DNA of 64,000 bases from Mesaphorura yosii (GCA_009869945.1 WIXG01000031.1:186001-250000), one strand, 5' to 3'; positions 28,787-41,068 are shown, counted from the first letter of the stretch. Made by a program: numbers and translations. Notes: generated from the sequence alone by a model not told the origin.

Positions 28787-31700
28787 TTCTTGTTATCATT
28801 AACGCACGTACACCCGTCTGAGTTGGAACTGCCTTGTTCGAAGTTCTTCTTCTTTCCTTGTTAATCGAATCCTCATGTACGACTTCCGTGTGCGGTGCGT
28901 TATGCGTGACATCAGCGATCAGCGCTGTGACTAGTGACTTGAGATTTTAGAATGCGCATGCTAGTAGTACGACACAAGATGAGATTTCTAAACACAAATT
29001 ACACGGAATTTCTCGCACGGAAACCACGTTTTCGTTAACGAGAAAGGTAATCTGTGCTGTACGTCCGTAGTCCGTTAAGATGAAATAAAAAAAAACCAAA
29101 GTAATGATGAAGATCATTGTTGGCGGTGGTGGCGATTTGTTCGGGTCAGAAAATCCCCAAATCATCCAGTAAGTACACGTACGCTTGAGACACGAGAGTT
29201 CTGCCGAATCACTTCACGTACGCGGACACAGTTGGCAGTTTATGAGGAAATTTTGCCTACGTTCAATTGAACCAGAATTGTCTCAGAATTGATCAACTGT
29301 GCGTTGCATGGAGACGAAATACAAAACGCAATCATTCTACATCATTCTGTCTCACTTAGCAATTCTAAGTCGCAATACGCCGACAAATCCTTTCTCGCAC
29401 ATGAATTCTACACGAGCTGTTCAAGTGAATCGTTGCCAATTGGGATTTCTATGTTTGGCTATTTTGCGTCTTGAACTTACCAGAACTGCTTAATTGCCTG
29501 TAAATCTTAAGATTCCATTCTAGATTCACGCCCAAGTAAATTCCTGATTATTAATGCAAGGTTCATTAGTCATTAATCATTCGCGCATCAGCAGCACCAC
29601 AACTCACCATCAAAAATGGAGATCATTTAGTTTTGGTCTTTCCTGGCTTGGTTTGGTTTCAACTATAGCTCGACAACAAAAGCAGGCATCGTTCATGGCT
29701 TTGTCCATTTTATGCTCTGACGCTTTACATTTGCTCCTTTCTACAAAGCAATGCATAAGGAGCCGAGCCAATTACGCAGCATAAAATGTTTCAGAGTTTG
29801 GTGAGTCTATTAACAAAGGCAAAACAATACCCGAGAAAATTGTTCGAGTAAATATTTGAAAGTTCTTCACCCAAAAGCCAGACCAGGGCTCCTCGTTCTC
29901 TGCTTTCTATCGTCTGTCTTCCATATTCGTCAGGTTCTCTTGCCCGATTCTGTCTGCTGTCTTCACAAACAAAGGCATTTAGAGCAGTGATTTTGTGCTT
30001 TTATTGTGCTGCTGCCGTTGTACAAAACTCTTTTAGATTAATGACATGATACTTTGATAAATAACGCGATGATGATGATGATGAAAAGGTATACTACGGT
30101 GAATTAAAGTATTTCCATTTGTACGAGTACAATAAATGCGTTTTGTCAGAATACAAGATGCAATTATTCGAGCACACAAAAGAAACGACAATCGAGAACA
30201 TTGTTGGATGCTGTTGTTGCATCCCGATCCTGTTTCCTGATGAAATTATACAGAATTTGTGGACAATTTTGCGCTTTGCACTTGATTTATCGTTGTTCTT
30301 ATAAGTTCAGCCGAATATAATCCAGATACAAGCTCGGTGCCAATTTAACGAGAGCAAAACAGCAAGGTACGGCCCATCCAAACAAAAAAGTGTGAACTAC
30401 GAGTAAGGTGATTCAGTAAATAAGTTCGAGATCAATAAAAAACGGAGTCGAAACCAATTTTAATTATTTCACTTCTCATCGTCATCGTCCAATATAAAGA
30501 TTAATCTCGTTGTGGTGCAGATAAGTAGATTGTTATCGCTCACAATGCAGCCTGAAGCCAAACCCAGACGGACCCGAACCAGAAAACAACACGTATCGTT
30601 AATTGTGATTTATAAAATAGGATACGAAACAATGTTAATAAAGTACGGCCACGGCACATTAAAAGGATGTGTGAATACTTGTTGGGTCGGGACTGCGCCT
30701 GCTGTACGTGGTCTTCATCATTCAATTCAGTTCCCTATTAACATTAACACACACTGCTCATTTGCAGAGAATAGAAACAACGAGTCGAGAACACAACGGA
30801 AATTCTGCAAAGTCATCAAAGTAATAATAAATATTGGTTTCGGTGGTACGACGACGGCCACAGCGCTGGTGGTATGTTACGTTACAATTGTGCCGGACAT
30901 GGATCGCAAAAGATCGCACTGTGAAGCGCCACAAACATCGGCAACAGTATCCAACAATACTGTTTTACTTTTCTGCCCCTTTTGTTTTACCAAAGTAGCC
31001 TTTTTATAATTATTTCGTACCTTTTATAGAATATATATGTATATATTTTTACCTTCATGGTTGCCGAAAGAATTGGTAATTTATTGTCACCGTGCAAATT
31101 GGGAACAAAATTCTGTATTCAACCATTTGCCATCAGCATGTAAGTGTTCCTTTACGAAGTCGTGTGTTTAAAAAAATTCCATACACTCTTGAACTCTCTA
31201 TTCGAAGGTATTCGTCCTGATGCGCTTGGCAATGAGTGTTACAAGATTAAACGCAAGATATTTTAAGATTAATAGTGATTGAGGAAGGACCTTGACGAAT
31301 GTCCACGCGATGATGCGACAAAAACTGCATTCAGGAGTAATATGGTTCATTGATGTGATTTCATGCCTTTTTGCTCTCTCCGAACGCTAAGCAATGAGAA
31401 AAGGAGAATGCATTGAAATGCTCCTGAAAAATTGCCGATTGTTCCAGATTCCTTCTCTGTAAAACTTAATAACTACCATTTGGTTATCAATAAATTACTA
31501 CCAGGCAGCGTTCCAGCAAAATATCTAAATTCAGGCATAATTTCTACTTCTTTTCTGACAGAAACGAAGCTGTTTGTCTTTTATGCTTCTGTATATTCTA
31601 AGTTTGCAGTAGGTATCACTACTGCTTGATGAACGCTCTCCGGCAGTGGAACGTCGATGTGCACTTTTTGTACCATCCCAAAAGTTAATTATAATCTTCA

Positions 31701-32356
31701 TAATTATGCTTAATCATACTCTTAATGAACAACGACTCGCATAGAAGCGTCAAACCCAACAATTGTACGTTACTCCACTACAAATCATGGCAGGACAAGC
31801 GAGAAGAGCGAGTTAATCAAGAGGAAAATGGGAGGACGGCAAAGGGCGCGGTCAAAGTTGAACATCATGGACGGATGAATATTATGGATGCATTAGTATG
31901 CAATCAATGTGCGAGTTCATTCTGTGCATGTTTGTAGAAACATTTTAATAAATCGGCGCAGCGAGCAGTAATACAGGGTTATGGGAGACTTCCCCTGATT
32001 GGAATATTAATTAACTACCAATGCCAAGTAAGAAAAAGGCAAAAATGGATGGCAAGCAAATGAGATTGACGTTCTGATACAAACTGTGGTCGAAATTTAA
32101 TTAATTTTTGATGTCCAGCATAGTTGCATGGAATTCTCTCGCGCATGGGATTACATTTGGCATTTTCGAAAAAGTGAAAGTTCCTGCGACCCGACATAAG
32201 AAACATCGAACATTTTTTCATTGTTATCTGCTGCCTATGAATCGCTGAATTTTTGACAAAAATAGAAACACTGTACTTGTACAATAAAATGGGATGACAA
32301 TATCTCAACATGAGACAAGACGTGGTTCAGTCTTCAGTATTTGACGCTTGGTGACG

Positions 32357-32590
32357 ATGGAATTGAATGCGAACAATGAGAATTGTCTTGAGTTTGACGA
32401 CAATGACGATGATTTGACGAAAGACGTTATTTTTCTTGGCGCAAAGAGGAGAAAGAAAGCCAGTATGGAGTACCATCACGAAGAGAATAAGAAAGCTTCA
32501 AGAATTAATGCACTAAACAATTTGGTCGACGAAATATTCATCATCAAAATAAGAATTTATAATTTTGGTGCATTTTCTACTGTCATGTAG
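32357..32590 (+). CDS. Orphan short ORF, acidic then basic, possible nuclear protein fragment
   Basis: A 77-codon frame from ATG contains an acidic run and a SUMO-interaction-like hydrophobic core (DDNDDDLTKDVIFLGAKRRK), a basic NLS-like cluster, and a Lys/Asn-rich part (RINALNNLVDEI). The last roughly 20 residues look random, so either a donor was missed or this is a relic. No family recognised and no promoter seen. Confidence 0.25.
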   Translation: MELNANNENCLEFDDNDDDLTKDVIFLGAKRRKKASMEYHHEENKKASRINALNNLVDEIFIIKIRIYNFGAFSTVM

Positions 32591-33724
32591 CCTGTATTGT
32601 TGCTGTTCCTATTGTTTGTGCCGTGCCTTGAACATGCTCTTCTTATGTGCAAGCTGCAGTGATGGCGACTCATCGCACTAGTACGCTGCATTCAATTCGA
32701 TTCGACGCGTATTTTATGAAAATGGGTTCCTGAAACTACGAATACGATTTTCAGTTAAAACAGCGGGGTGCCTTACTTTAAATGACAAAACACGATACGA
32801 AATATACAAATGCAGGTGACAACGGTGCTGATGATGCTCGGTTCTTGTGCATGTACTGGGAATTCTCATAATAAGAATGGGCCTTGGCGGTAATGTAATG
32901 TAAGAATGCGTCTCCACCTTTTCTATTCTGCACCTGAGACCAATCACCATCAAGTACGTCCGCGTACGGGTCTAATTTGCACTTGTCGGGTCGCAATTCA
33001 AGGCATTACATTCAGGCATATCTTGTCGCAATGCATAATGCTTTGTATTTTACAGAGGGTTTCATGCACCGATGCATTCATCTCACGGGTACGAGTAGGA
33101 CTCTGAGTTTACTTGGATGAAAATTTCCTAATTTTACCTACATCAGATGAACGATGCTTACTTGCACAATTCCGCACAGTTGGGCGCAGTTTTTCCATCC
33201 ATCATCATATGGCCGCATACACACCGTGAGCACAATATTTAATAACTTACGCAGTGTACGAAATAACATAAATATTATGATTTTACATGAATTAATCTAC
33301 AATATCATCTTCATCGCCGTAGTGCAGTAGTGCTGTATTATTAAAATCCTTTTGTACGGATTTTGTGCCGACAAATCAAGACCCATGATATTCAAAATTC
33401 AAATTCTTGGGCAGCCTTTCATTTCATCGTCATGCAGTCGCTGCTCTCATTTCGGGCAACGCACCGCACTAAATTCATAGTCTTCGTAGTTGTACTTTTA
33501 ATTACGCCAAGTAACAGCTTGACAACTTGTGCTTTCGTGAAGGCAGTTCGATTCGAGACCTGGATTGAGCCTACAGTTTGCATTGTTACAAGACATTGCT
33601 CCGACTCCTGCTCGCTCTTGCGTGCATTGTTGCTGTGAATGACTTGGAATAATAGTTCAGTATTGACCACCATGCTTTTCATTTGTCATCGTGTCGTGCG
33701 GTGCTTTTTAGAACTCCAAAATTA

Positions 33725-34112
33725 GAAATTGTATTAAATGACTTGGCTTGGGCTGCCGCGGGTTTGGGCACAGACAAAGCAGATGAAACAGTAGTAGGGA
33801 TTTAATCTCACTTGCAAGATAAGAAGAAATGGATTATGAATTCAATCAGTCCAAATTCAAATTCGTGAAGTTCAATACGACGAAATGTCTAGCATGGAAC
33901 GAGCTGAGGTTTTCTGCTACGACAATTGCCATGCATCAATCATCAATACATCGGTTCAGTGAATGCTAAGGAAAGGTTTGACGAAATCATACAAGGACAT
34001 CCAGAGTGATGCGCACAGTGCAATGAAAGTAGATGGCAAGCTCGAAGCCACAAATTGTACAGATGTAAATGCATTTATTTATTTTAACCAGTCAACTTGT
34101 GCTGGACATTGA
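33725..34112 (+). pseudogene. Fragmentary coding-like stretch, possibly a gene relic
   Basis: Short adjoining segments in more than one plus-strand frame have protein-like composition. LAWAAAGLGTDKADETVVGI ends at a stop near 33805, followed by frames containing EMSSMERAEVFCYDNCHA and KGLTKSYKDIQSDAHSAM. The GLGTD string resembles the start of an annexin repeat, but nothing else confirms it. Stops and shifts between the pieces argue for a decayed gene. Very uncertain. Confidence 0.2.
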
Positions 34113-34171
34113 AATATCCATCACTGCACCATAAAAATTCATTTTCATTTTCAAATTAATCAAGTCAAATA

Positions 34172-36842
34172 CTAACTGAGCTCCTCTTCAGGTACCACCA
34201 CGGATATTTTAGACTTCTTTCCAATAGTCGCATCTTCTGGTTCCTGGTGCCGTTTTCGATCGTTGTCTATTTCTTGATCATTTACGCTTGCGGAGTTTCT
34301 TTCTGATACTTGATAAAGGCCTTCCACCTCGGTTTCGCTGCCGATCTCGTAGTCACTGGCTAACAATTCACGCAGAGCCATAGTGGCGTACGAAGATGAG
34401 GGCAAGGAAAACTCTATCCACAGACACTTTCTGTTGTGAGGTCTTTCTTCAGTCGCTGGTGCGATGGCATCGTCCTGCGTATTTTTGCTCTTCAATAAAA
34501 TATCCAATTCGGAAGGAATAACTCCGTCTAAACAATCACTGTCGTTGTATGGAACAATTTTATGTGACACATTCGTGGGCAGTATCACTATTTTTCGATA
34601 CGCTCCGGAAGGTGTGTCGGTCCTAGACATTAAATACAGAAAGTTTTGCTTCATGTTTCACTGCTGTGTTTTTCTTAGAGGACGAGGACATGCGTCTTAC
34701 CTGTGCTTGTACGCTTTCAAGTAGTCTGGCGACAGTCCAGACTCTTGCAGGAGTTTCGTGGCATAATCCTTTACTCTATTGTTCGGATACTGTATGTCAG
34801 TCCCATCCAGAGGCATGATAATGTCGAAAATCGTGTACTTATTTAATTCGTCCATGCCGAGTGTCCTAACATCTGGTTTTGCTCTGTACTTATCTTGTGA
34901 CGCCTCACTGTTGTCGATTGGATTCGCGTCAAGGTCACAATTGATGTCAAGAGAATCTGTAACACGTGTGATAGGAATTAAAATAGATTGAAGTCAATCA
35001 CTCAAAAGCGAACTCATAGCTCCTCATGCATTCACCTTCGTTCCAGCTTGTACCGGGTTCAGTATTTGCGTACACCATGTCACCAAAAATTGGCTTCATT
35101 CCATACTGCTCAAGGCGGTGCGTTACCAAACGATTCCAAATGTAACTCTGGAAAGCGTGAATGTAGAGTGTACGGACATTCCTTGGAATGCAGCTCAGGA
35201 CGCTTAAATAATCTTTCTTCTCATAGTACTTTGCCAAACCATGGATTAAATTGGACTCAATTGAGCGATGCCATTGCGGAATCAGCTTCTTCGCCTCCAC
35301 TGCGTCACGTTTTTCAAACCAAATGCTTTTAGCTTGCTTCATGAAATCAGAATCGTTTGACTTCGCTTCAAGAATAAGGTCGAAGACAGTCTCCCACTTC
35401 ATTTGAAGGAGTGCCTTTCCAATTTGGTGAGTGGAAACGCTGTAGGAACCAAACCGTTGTAGTCCGAAATAATTAATGAAGCCGCACGTCTTTAAGCTGT
35501 TCACTGCGCTATCAATACAGTCTTCAACGGAGTCAGTCAATAACGATTCGCATTTGATATCTTTGAGCAGAATTTTGAAGTGATTTCCCTTTAAGTCTCC
35601 CAAAGCGATTCTTATTGGCGAGTATGAAAAGTCGCCCAATTTTGACTGAGATGTGATGCGATTTAAATCAATAAGCCGTTTTGCATCGATATTCGAAATG
35701 CAAAGGCGTTGTGTTGTCTTTCCTCGCTTATCCTTCGTTCCAGCATAGGTAATCAAGTTAGGATTTAACCTGTAAGTGTGCAAAACATATCAATAGAGCA
35801 GTGAAACAGAATGGCCAGAACCGTGAGAAAGGCATTTATAATTACGAAGTTTTACCTTAATTTTCTTGACAGAAAACCGATAGCATCGGACGTATCGAGA
35901 CCTTCTTTGTAGAGGCAACAATGGGTATAACGAGCTCTATTCACAGGTCGTCGGACGAACTTCGACGTATCTGCTTAAAATTATCTATCATAATCAGTGG
36001 CCACACTTAAAATGAAATGTCATCCTCTTTTACCTTTCGTTCGATGCTCAACTACGATGTATTTCTCATTCGTTTTGTCCACCGTTTGCGATGTTAATTT
36101 ATCAAAATTTTTGAGCCACTGGTGGAGCTTAGTTCTTGTGGGTTTGTCCATATTGGATACCTTTTCATAAAATACAATAAATTTTCTTTAATCACTACTG
36201 TGCACACTCAAAGCAGGCTGTTAAGCTATTTGGGTTGATGGTTTAAGTTGGTTTACCTTGAAATCAACGGATTTCGCTTTTGAATCATCGTCGTCAGCAT
36301 TTTGCAGCTCTTGCAATTTAGCTAGCGCCTCTGAATCAATCCATTGAGACAAAGTTGGGTCATCCACCGCAATTTGAGGACAATCTGGAAACACAAAAAT
36401 TCCATGATGGAAACTAACAACCGGCCAAAGACCATGGTGTTGGACAGATCCCAGGTCATTTCGGCAATGAGGAATTGCACGTGAATTACCATTATCTGAG
36501 GTTGGAAGGTCAAATGAGGTCAAGTGCACAATATTTCCATCCAAGTCAATTTCATTGACATGAAAATCTGCATACCTGCAAAAGGCAAAGGGGAAAATGG
36601 TTGCCTGAAGCCGGTAAATGAGTTGCCTTGTAGATTGTAGAATCTTAATTGAATTACCGTTCTTTGAAGATGCCGTAGATTTTCGGAGCTTTCCCAATAG
36701 TTAGCTCAATTCCTACATCTTTTTCTTTTACGGTATTTTGAGTTTTCCATTTCTTTGACGGTTGCACCTTAGTTTTCTGGGGCAGGCCCAGAGTATTTTC
36801 CGACTCTGAGCAAACCACTGCAGCAACTTCGACCTCAGACAT
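34172..36842 (-). CDS. PUS7: Pseudouridine synthase 7 (TruD family), 728 residues, 7 exons
   Basis: PUS7 converts uridine to pseudouridine at position 13 of some tRNAs and in mRNAs and other RNAs. Minus-strand exons are 36842-36658, 36575-36257, 36160-36034, 35970-35856, 35769-35036, 34956-34701 and 34622-34172, all in phase. The TruD catalytic motif ITYAGTKDKRGKTTQ lies near residues 255-269, with the catalytic Asp at about 262. Other family segments are YADFHVNEIDLDGNIVHLTS, CGFINYFGLQRFGSYSVSTH (the NYFG-QRFG motif), YIHAFQSYIWNRL and FSLPSSSYATMALRELL. Length is a little above the 661 residues of the human protein, because of a longer C-terminal acidic and lysine-rich tail. Secure. Confidence 0.95.
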
Positions 36843-37536
36843 TATCTCAACCCCTCTCCAATCCCCGTCGGAAGTTTAAAATTCTAACCAAAACGTGTTC
36901 AACCCTTCCAGCACCAAGTTCGAATAACGAAAAATGTATTATGATTTAAGAAAGAGACTCCAGTAAGAAGATGAATCCTGAATGCACCGTAAAACTCGCA
37001 CATGAAGTCAAATTCGCGGCTCGGCTCTTGATACACAAAAAAAAATCCAGCTTGAGAATTGAGATGCTAAACCCAAAGCGAGGACTGCTTACAATTACAA
37101 TTAATATTTAACGCAAGTAGTGTACTCTCATTTCAATTTCATTTGCTGGACGACACCAAAGAGTTAGTAAGATTTTATTCATTGTGATAATGGATAAAAG
37201 AGAAGCTAATACAGAACAATTCTGTGTAGTTTATTACTTGTACTGACAAACAACCTGATTCTTTTTACTTAAATTTGTTACACAAAATTAGAATTACAGA
37301 CTGACTGACTGAATACTGACTCCTAAACTGCTAGAAGCTAGCATCTCTGAATTTCATACGAAAATAGTTAAGTTATCACAACATTGTTTACCTGTGCTTT
37401 TTCGAGTAAGATTACTTTAGAAAAGTTGAGACGGCAGATTTTAATTGAGACAGCATGAAACTAATTATGGATAATAATTGAGACAGAGACTTAATTACAT
37501 TGTCAACTGGTGAATTAGTATCTCCAGTCAAATAAT
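36843..37536. other. Spacer between PUS7 and the Arg/Glu-rich repeat gene
   Basis: It contains the presumed PUS7 leader on the left and the 3' UTR of the next minus-strand gene on the right. No other gene was seen. Confidence 0.6.
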
Positions 37537-39371
37537 TTATTCCATTGCCAGCTTGGCTGCCTTCTGATTACCGTTGTACATAATCAGCAGAGCAGCGCCA
37601 CCAAAAATGGCGCTGGTGATCTGATTCCAGCCGTATCCAAGCACCATTGACTTCTTGTCCAGGGTATCCTGCACCAATCAAGACCACAAACGGTTTTCAA
37701 GACGGGTTCAATGGTAAAGATTAGCAATTCACTTACGACAGAATCATTATCGACCATGAATCTGACTCCAGCACCTTCATATTTGCCCAGCACCATTCGA
37801 TCTGCGTCCATTCGCGAAATTCGCTCAAAATTTTCCCTGTTGTCTGTCCTTTCAAGCCGGCGTGCGTCTTCGCTAAATTCACGTAGGTCCTGACGCCTGC
37901 TGGCTTCACGCGTAATTCGACGGTCCAATTCATGCCAAACCTCTCGGCGTTCATTTTCAACTTCGACAATCGCACGTGCGACGCGCTCCTTATTTTCTAG
38001 ACGTCGATCTTGCAAACGAGCCTGCTCACCATTAACTCGTCGATCTTCAATCCGGGTGACACGGGGCTCTTCTCGCACAACACGGCGATCTCCCCGCTCG
38101 TGCTCTTCCCGGGCGACTCGATTTTCACGGCGAGCTGACAATCGATCTTCTCTGATTCGGTCGTCCCTGACACGCCTCTCATTTCGTGCAAATCGGTCAA
38201 CGCGGTCCATGCGCCTCTCTTGGCCTCTGGTTTGGTCTTCCCTGACAACTCTCCTCTCATCGCTGTGGGTGTCTCGAACAAGTCGTCGATCCTCCACAAC
38301 TCTCCTGTCCTCGGCGCTGCGTGCTGGTGATTCTGATCGGGATCGCGACCATGCACGATTTTCTCGTGCTACCCTTCTGCTGTCGTCACGAGCAGTTGAT
38401 GCTGATCGGACTAATCGACGATCTTCTAGCCTGGAAACATCTTCACGTGCAAATCGGGCTGCGCTCTCCTGACGTGCATCTTCACGGACAAGGTGGCGAT
38501 CTTGAATCCTGGCACGCTCTTCTCGAACAATTCTACGATTCTCGGTTCGAGCAGGAGACTCTTCTCGAACAAGGCGACGATCTGCCATTCGGGAACGCTC
38601 TTCTCGGACAACTCGTCGACTCTCACTCCTAGCTGGAGATTCTTCACGGACGAGGCGTCGATCCTGCATTCTGATGCGGTCGTCACGGACAAGTCGTCGA
38701 TTCTCGCTTCGAGCAGGAGACTCCTCTCGAACAACACGACGATCGCCCAAGCGGGCACGTTCCTCTCGAACAAGTCGCGAAGTTTCACTTCTAGCAGGTG
38801 ACTCTTCGCGCAGAAGGCTTCGGTCTTGCATCCTAATGCGGTCATCACGAACAACTCTTCGGTTTTCGTCGGCCTTTCGTCCATCTACTGACTCTTGTCT
38901 GACCAGTCGTCGATCTTGCATGCGAACTCGCTCTGTTGGAATTTCTCGCTGGCTTTCCAGCCGAGTATCTCTAACGAGTTTCCGGCTGTTGTCTTCTCGT
39001 GCAATTCTTCGATCATTTTGCCGAGATGAAAGCTCTCGTTCGACGCGGATCCTGTCTGACCGCTCAGCACTGCGGGCTACTCTTGCTCGCTCTTCGTCAA
39101 TCCTTCTTGTAGCAATTCTTCTCTCCTCCGAGCGAACTTCTCGCCCTCTCCGAAGTGCAAGGTCATTATTGCGAACCCTCGCCTCGGATTCGGTTCGAAA
39201 TTGTCTGACTTCCTTCCTTCCGGCGTTTTCAGTGAATCTTTCAAAATCCGGCTGAGAAATGCGGAAGTCTTCCCTGATGACAGCTTCTGATTTTACCAAA
39301 TTGCTTGGCTCGTGGACCAAAATTGTTACAAACAGCACCAAGCTAAATGTTATCAGCGAAAATGGATGCAT
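37537..39371 (-). CDS. Secreted Arg/Glu-rich tandem-repeat protein with C-terminal hydrophobic segment, 588 residues, 2 exons
   Basis: Exon 1 is 39371-37737 and exon 2 is 37668-37537, in phase. The N-terminus is a signal peptide (MHPFSLITFSLVLFVTILVH). About 500 residues follow that are extremely rich in Arg, Glu, Asp and Ser, including a core of roughly 27-residue repeats of the type RRLVREESPARSENRR. Exon 2 adds DTLDKKSMVLGYGWNQITSA, then a hydrophobic IFGGAALLIMYNG segment that could be a short membrane anchor. I do not recognise the family; trichohyalin-like similarity is compositional only. A TATA box lies upstream, and a 5' UTR intron probably ends just before the ATG (ctag|A). The high charge suggests a coiled-coil or polyampholyte structural protein. 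The long plus-strand frames opposite it are codon shadows of the repeats. Confidence 0.85.
38430..38945 (-). repeat. Tandem repeats of about 81 bp inside the Arg/Glu-rich gene
   Basis: Successive units encode about 27 residues each, with the pattern RxRMQDRRLVREESPAR followed by SExRRLVREE or RDD. Four to six units are recognisable and they degrade towards both ends. Bounds are approximate. The period is a multiple of three, so expansion keeps the frame. Confidence 0.7.
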
Positions 39372-39524
39372 TCTAGCACAAAAGTAAATTCAATGTCGAA
39401 TACTTCGAGGAGACGTTACTCAAATATGACTTCAGAATTCAGAACTTTAAAGACTGCTGAGAAAGTTTCCAGCTGCTGAGAACTCCAAAAGTCAACTTAC
39501 TTGGAATTCCTTCGACTGAGGTTC

Positions 39525-39532
39525 CTTTTATA
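39525..39532 (-). promoter_or_regulatory. TATA box of the Arg/Glu-rich repeat gene
   Basis: TATAAAAG read on the minus strand, 154 bp before the start codon. A donor-like site (CCAA|gtaagt) follows about 30 bp downstream, consistent with a short noncoding first exon. Confidence 0.65.
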
Positions 39533-39824
39533 CCCGGAAATGTTGGACGTCATCGTCTGAAAATTGATGCACGCGTAAGGCTCTGCTAACTTATCCTAAT
39601 TGAATCTGTGAGCGAAGAAAATAAATTCGAGGGCAGGAAACGTGGGCGTAAATGGGTGCCTGGGCACACTCGGCGTATCCAGTGAAAGCCAAGCTTCGCA
39701 CATTGTGCACTTGCTTATATGAAAGTTGAAACGTAGTAAAGTACAAAAATGGAAACATGTCCCCATTATTCTCTAAACGTATTAGAAAAATTAACCATGC
39801 ACGAAATTTCATTCAGAGTTTGAA

Positions 39825-40055
39825 ATGAGACAACTCAACCAGATTATCACCTTATTCGCAGGCATGTTTCTTTCCCAGTTCCAGGAAAACTGGTGCTTTG
39901 CACTGGAAAATGTTCCTCGCGATCAGTACAGTGACGACATGTTGAACGATTTATTGGGGTTATTTCCAGAAATACTCGCTTGGTTGTACTGGAAAACGTA
40001 CGTACTGGGAAAACTTCATTCAACCATTTTGCTGCGTACTTTCACTTTGCGTTAA
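39825..40055 (+). CDS. Possible small secreted protein
   Basis: An ATG 8 bp after a good acceptor (ttcattcag) opens a frame with an N-terminal signal-like segment (MRQLNQIITLFAGMFLSQFQ), then an acidic stretch (ENVPRDQYSDDMLNDLLG) and a Trp-rich end (LAWLYWKT). A donor (AAAAC|gtacgt) follows the Trp-rich part. Splicing to the acceptor ending at 40079 would give an immediate stop, and splicing to one near 40177 would extend the frame to 40341. The gene model is therefore open and the end given is that of the unspliced frame. No family recognised. Confidence 0.33.
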   Translation: MRQLNQIITLFAGMFLSQFQENWCFALENVPRDQYSDDMLNDLLGLFPEILAWLYWKTYVLGKLHSTILLRTFTLR

Positions 40056-41068
40056 CACGACGTAAATTATCAATTCCAGTTAGTAACACTTCCTTGAACA
40101 GCGGCTCTTCATTTGAGATGGAACTCGGCTTCATTCATGAAACTGATTGACTCTCGTAATTCAATTTTCATTTAGTTTCCTGCTGCATGAAGCACACGTC
40201 ATTCGGAACCCTCCACAAATACGTCTCGTTTGTGAGAAAAATTGGATTTTGCATATTTCAAGCAAAATCCAAGAACGTGTTAACTTGCGTCATTGGGAAA
40301 TAAATCAACTATATTGGTACGTTGCATTATTGGTGAAATAAGAACAAACCGCAGCATATTTTTCATGTTCTGAAACAATTAAATATAGGTTTATTGATTG
40401 CTTCAGCACCATCTCGCCATATTCTTCATAATTTATTGATAACACTTGGTAATTGGTAACTACCTGCATTATATTCACGCTAATCAAATATTATTAGGAA
40501 TGACACACGGTGCGATGCGCACATAAGAATATTCTGATTCGGCTGAAATGAAAGGTGCGAATATTTGCGACTACAGTAATTTGACTAAAGTTTCATGCAT
40601 TCCTTGACTTGAATGCGTTATTCACAATGAAAACAACTGGCTCTTTGCTTAACAGTTAAACCGCGACAGAACTCGCCCAACACTACAACTACAGCTAAGA
40701 GCTAAGTTTGTCTACTGATACATGGAATGCTTTGAACTGCTGACTCGCTTTGACCATTGAAGAGAAACAGCAAAATTATGACGAGACTTTCCCCGCTTGT
40801 GGGGCCTTTGTTTCCTTCTCTAGTTGCTTTCCCAAGTACTCCCTGGTAAAAAGAGAAAGAGATTTTATTCGTAGAAAGTGGTTGACACTTTTCATCATAG
40901 AAAGGCAGGAATTGCAGGTTAATATAGATAATGGTATCAGGTCACAGTCAAGCGTGGTAATTTTGAACTATTTTGAATTATGCTCAGCAAGGCAAATCGG
41001 CCCAAAGCTGTACGAGGGAGAGGGAGAAAATAAAACAAGGGAAATACTGCTGAAAGAGAAAAGCATTG
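40056..41068. other. Spacer left of the V-ATPase H gene
   Basis: AT-rich. It may contain a terminal exon of the small plus-strand gene (40147-40341 frame) and the 3' UTR of the V-ATPase H gene. No other feature was recognised. Confidence 0.5.

Larger units (their letters stand above)
28787..34171. other. Long region without an intact recognisable gene, 5.4 kb
   Basis: AT-rich. It contains a (GAT)5 microsatellite near 30068-30082 and an AT-repeat stretch near 31031-31050. Two orphan coding-like fragments are listed separately (32357-32590 and 33725-34112). Remaining frames are short and show no splice structure. The far right is the 3' side of PUS7. Confidence 0.5.

Noticed and set aside
28947-29165. 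72-codon minus-strand frame with a hydrophobic N-terminal half
   Set aside because: Hydrophobicity comes from a T-rich run (poly-A complement); no promoter, splice sites or recognisable mature part.
30512-31009. 165-codon plus-strand frame
   Set aside because: Long for this AT-rich spacer, but the composition is unstructured, there is no family resemblance, and the first ATG region has no promoter or splice context.
38430-38945. CRISPR-like or satellite array
   Set aside because: The repeats are degenerate, 81 bp, contiguous without spacers and protein-coding in an obviously eukaryotic context.
38674-39255. 193-codon plus-strand frame rich in Ser/Arg/Thr
   Set aside because: It is the exact antisense of the Arg/Glu-rich repeat gene; its regularity comes from the repeats, and it has no start context or splice sites of its own.
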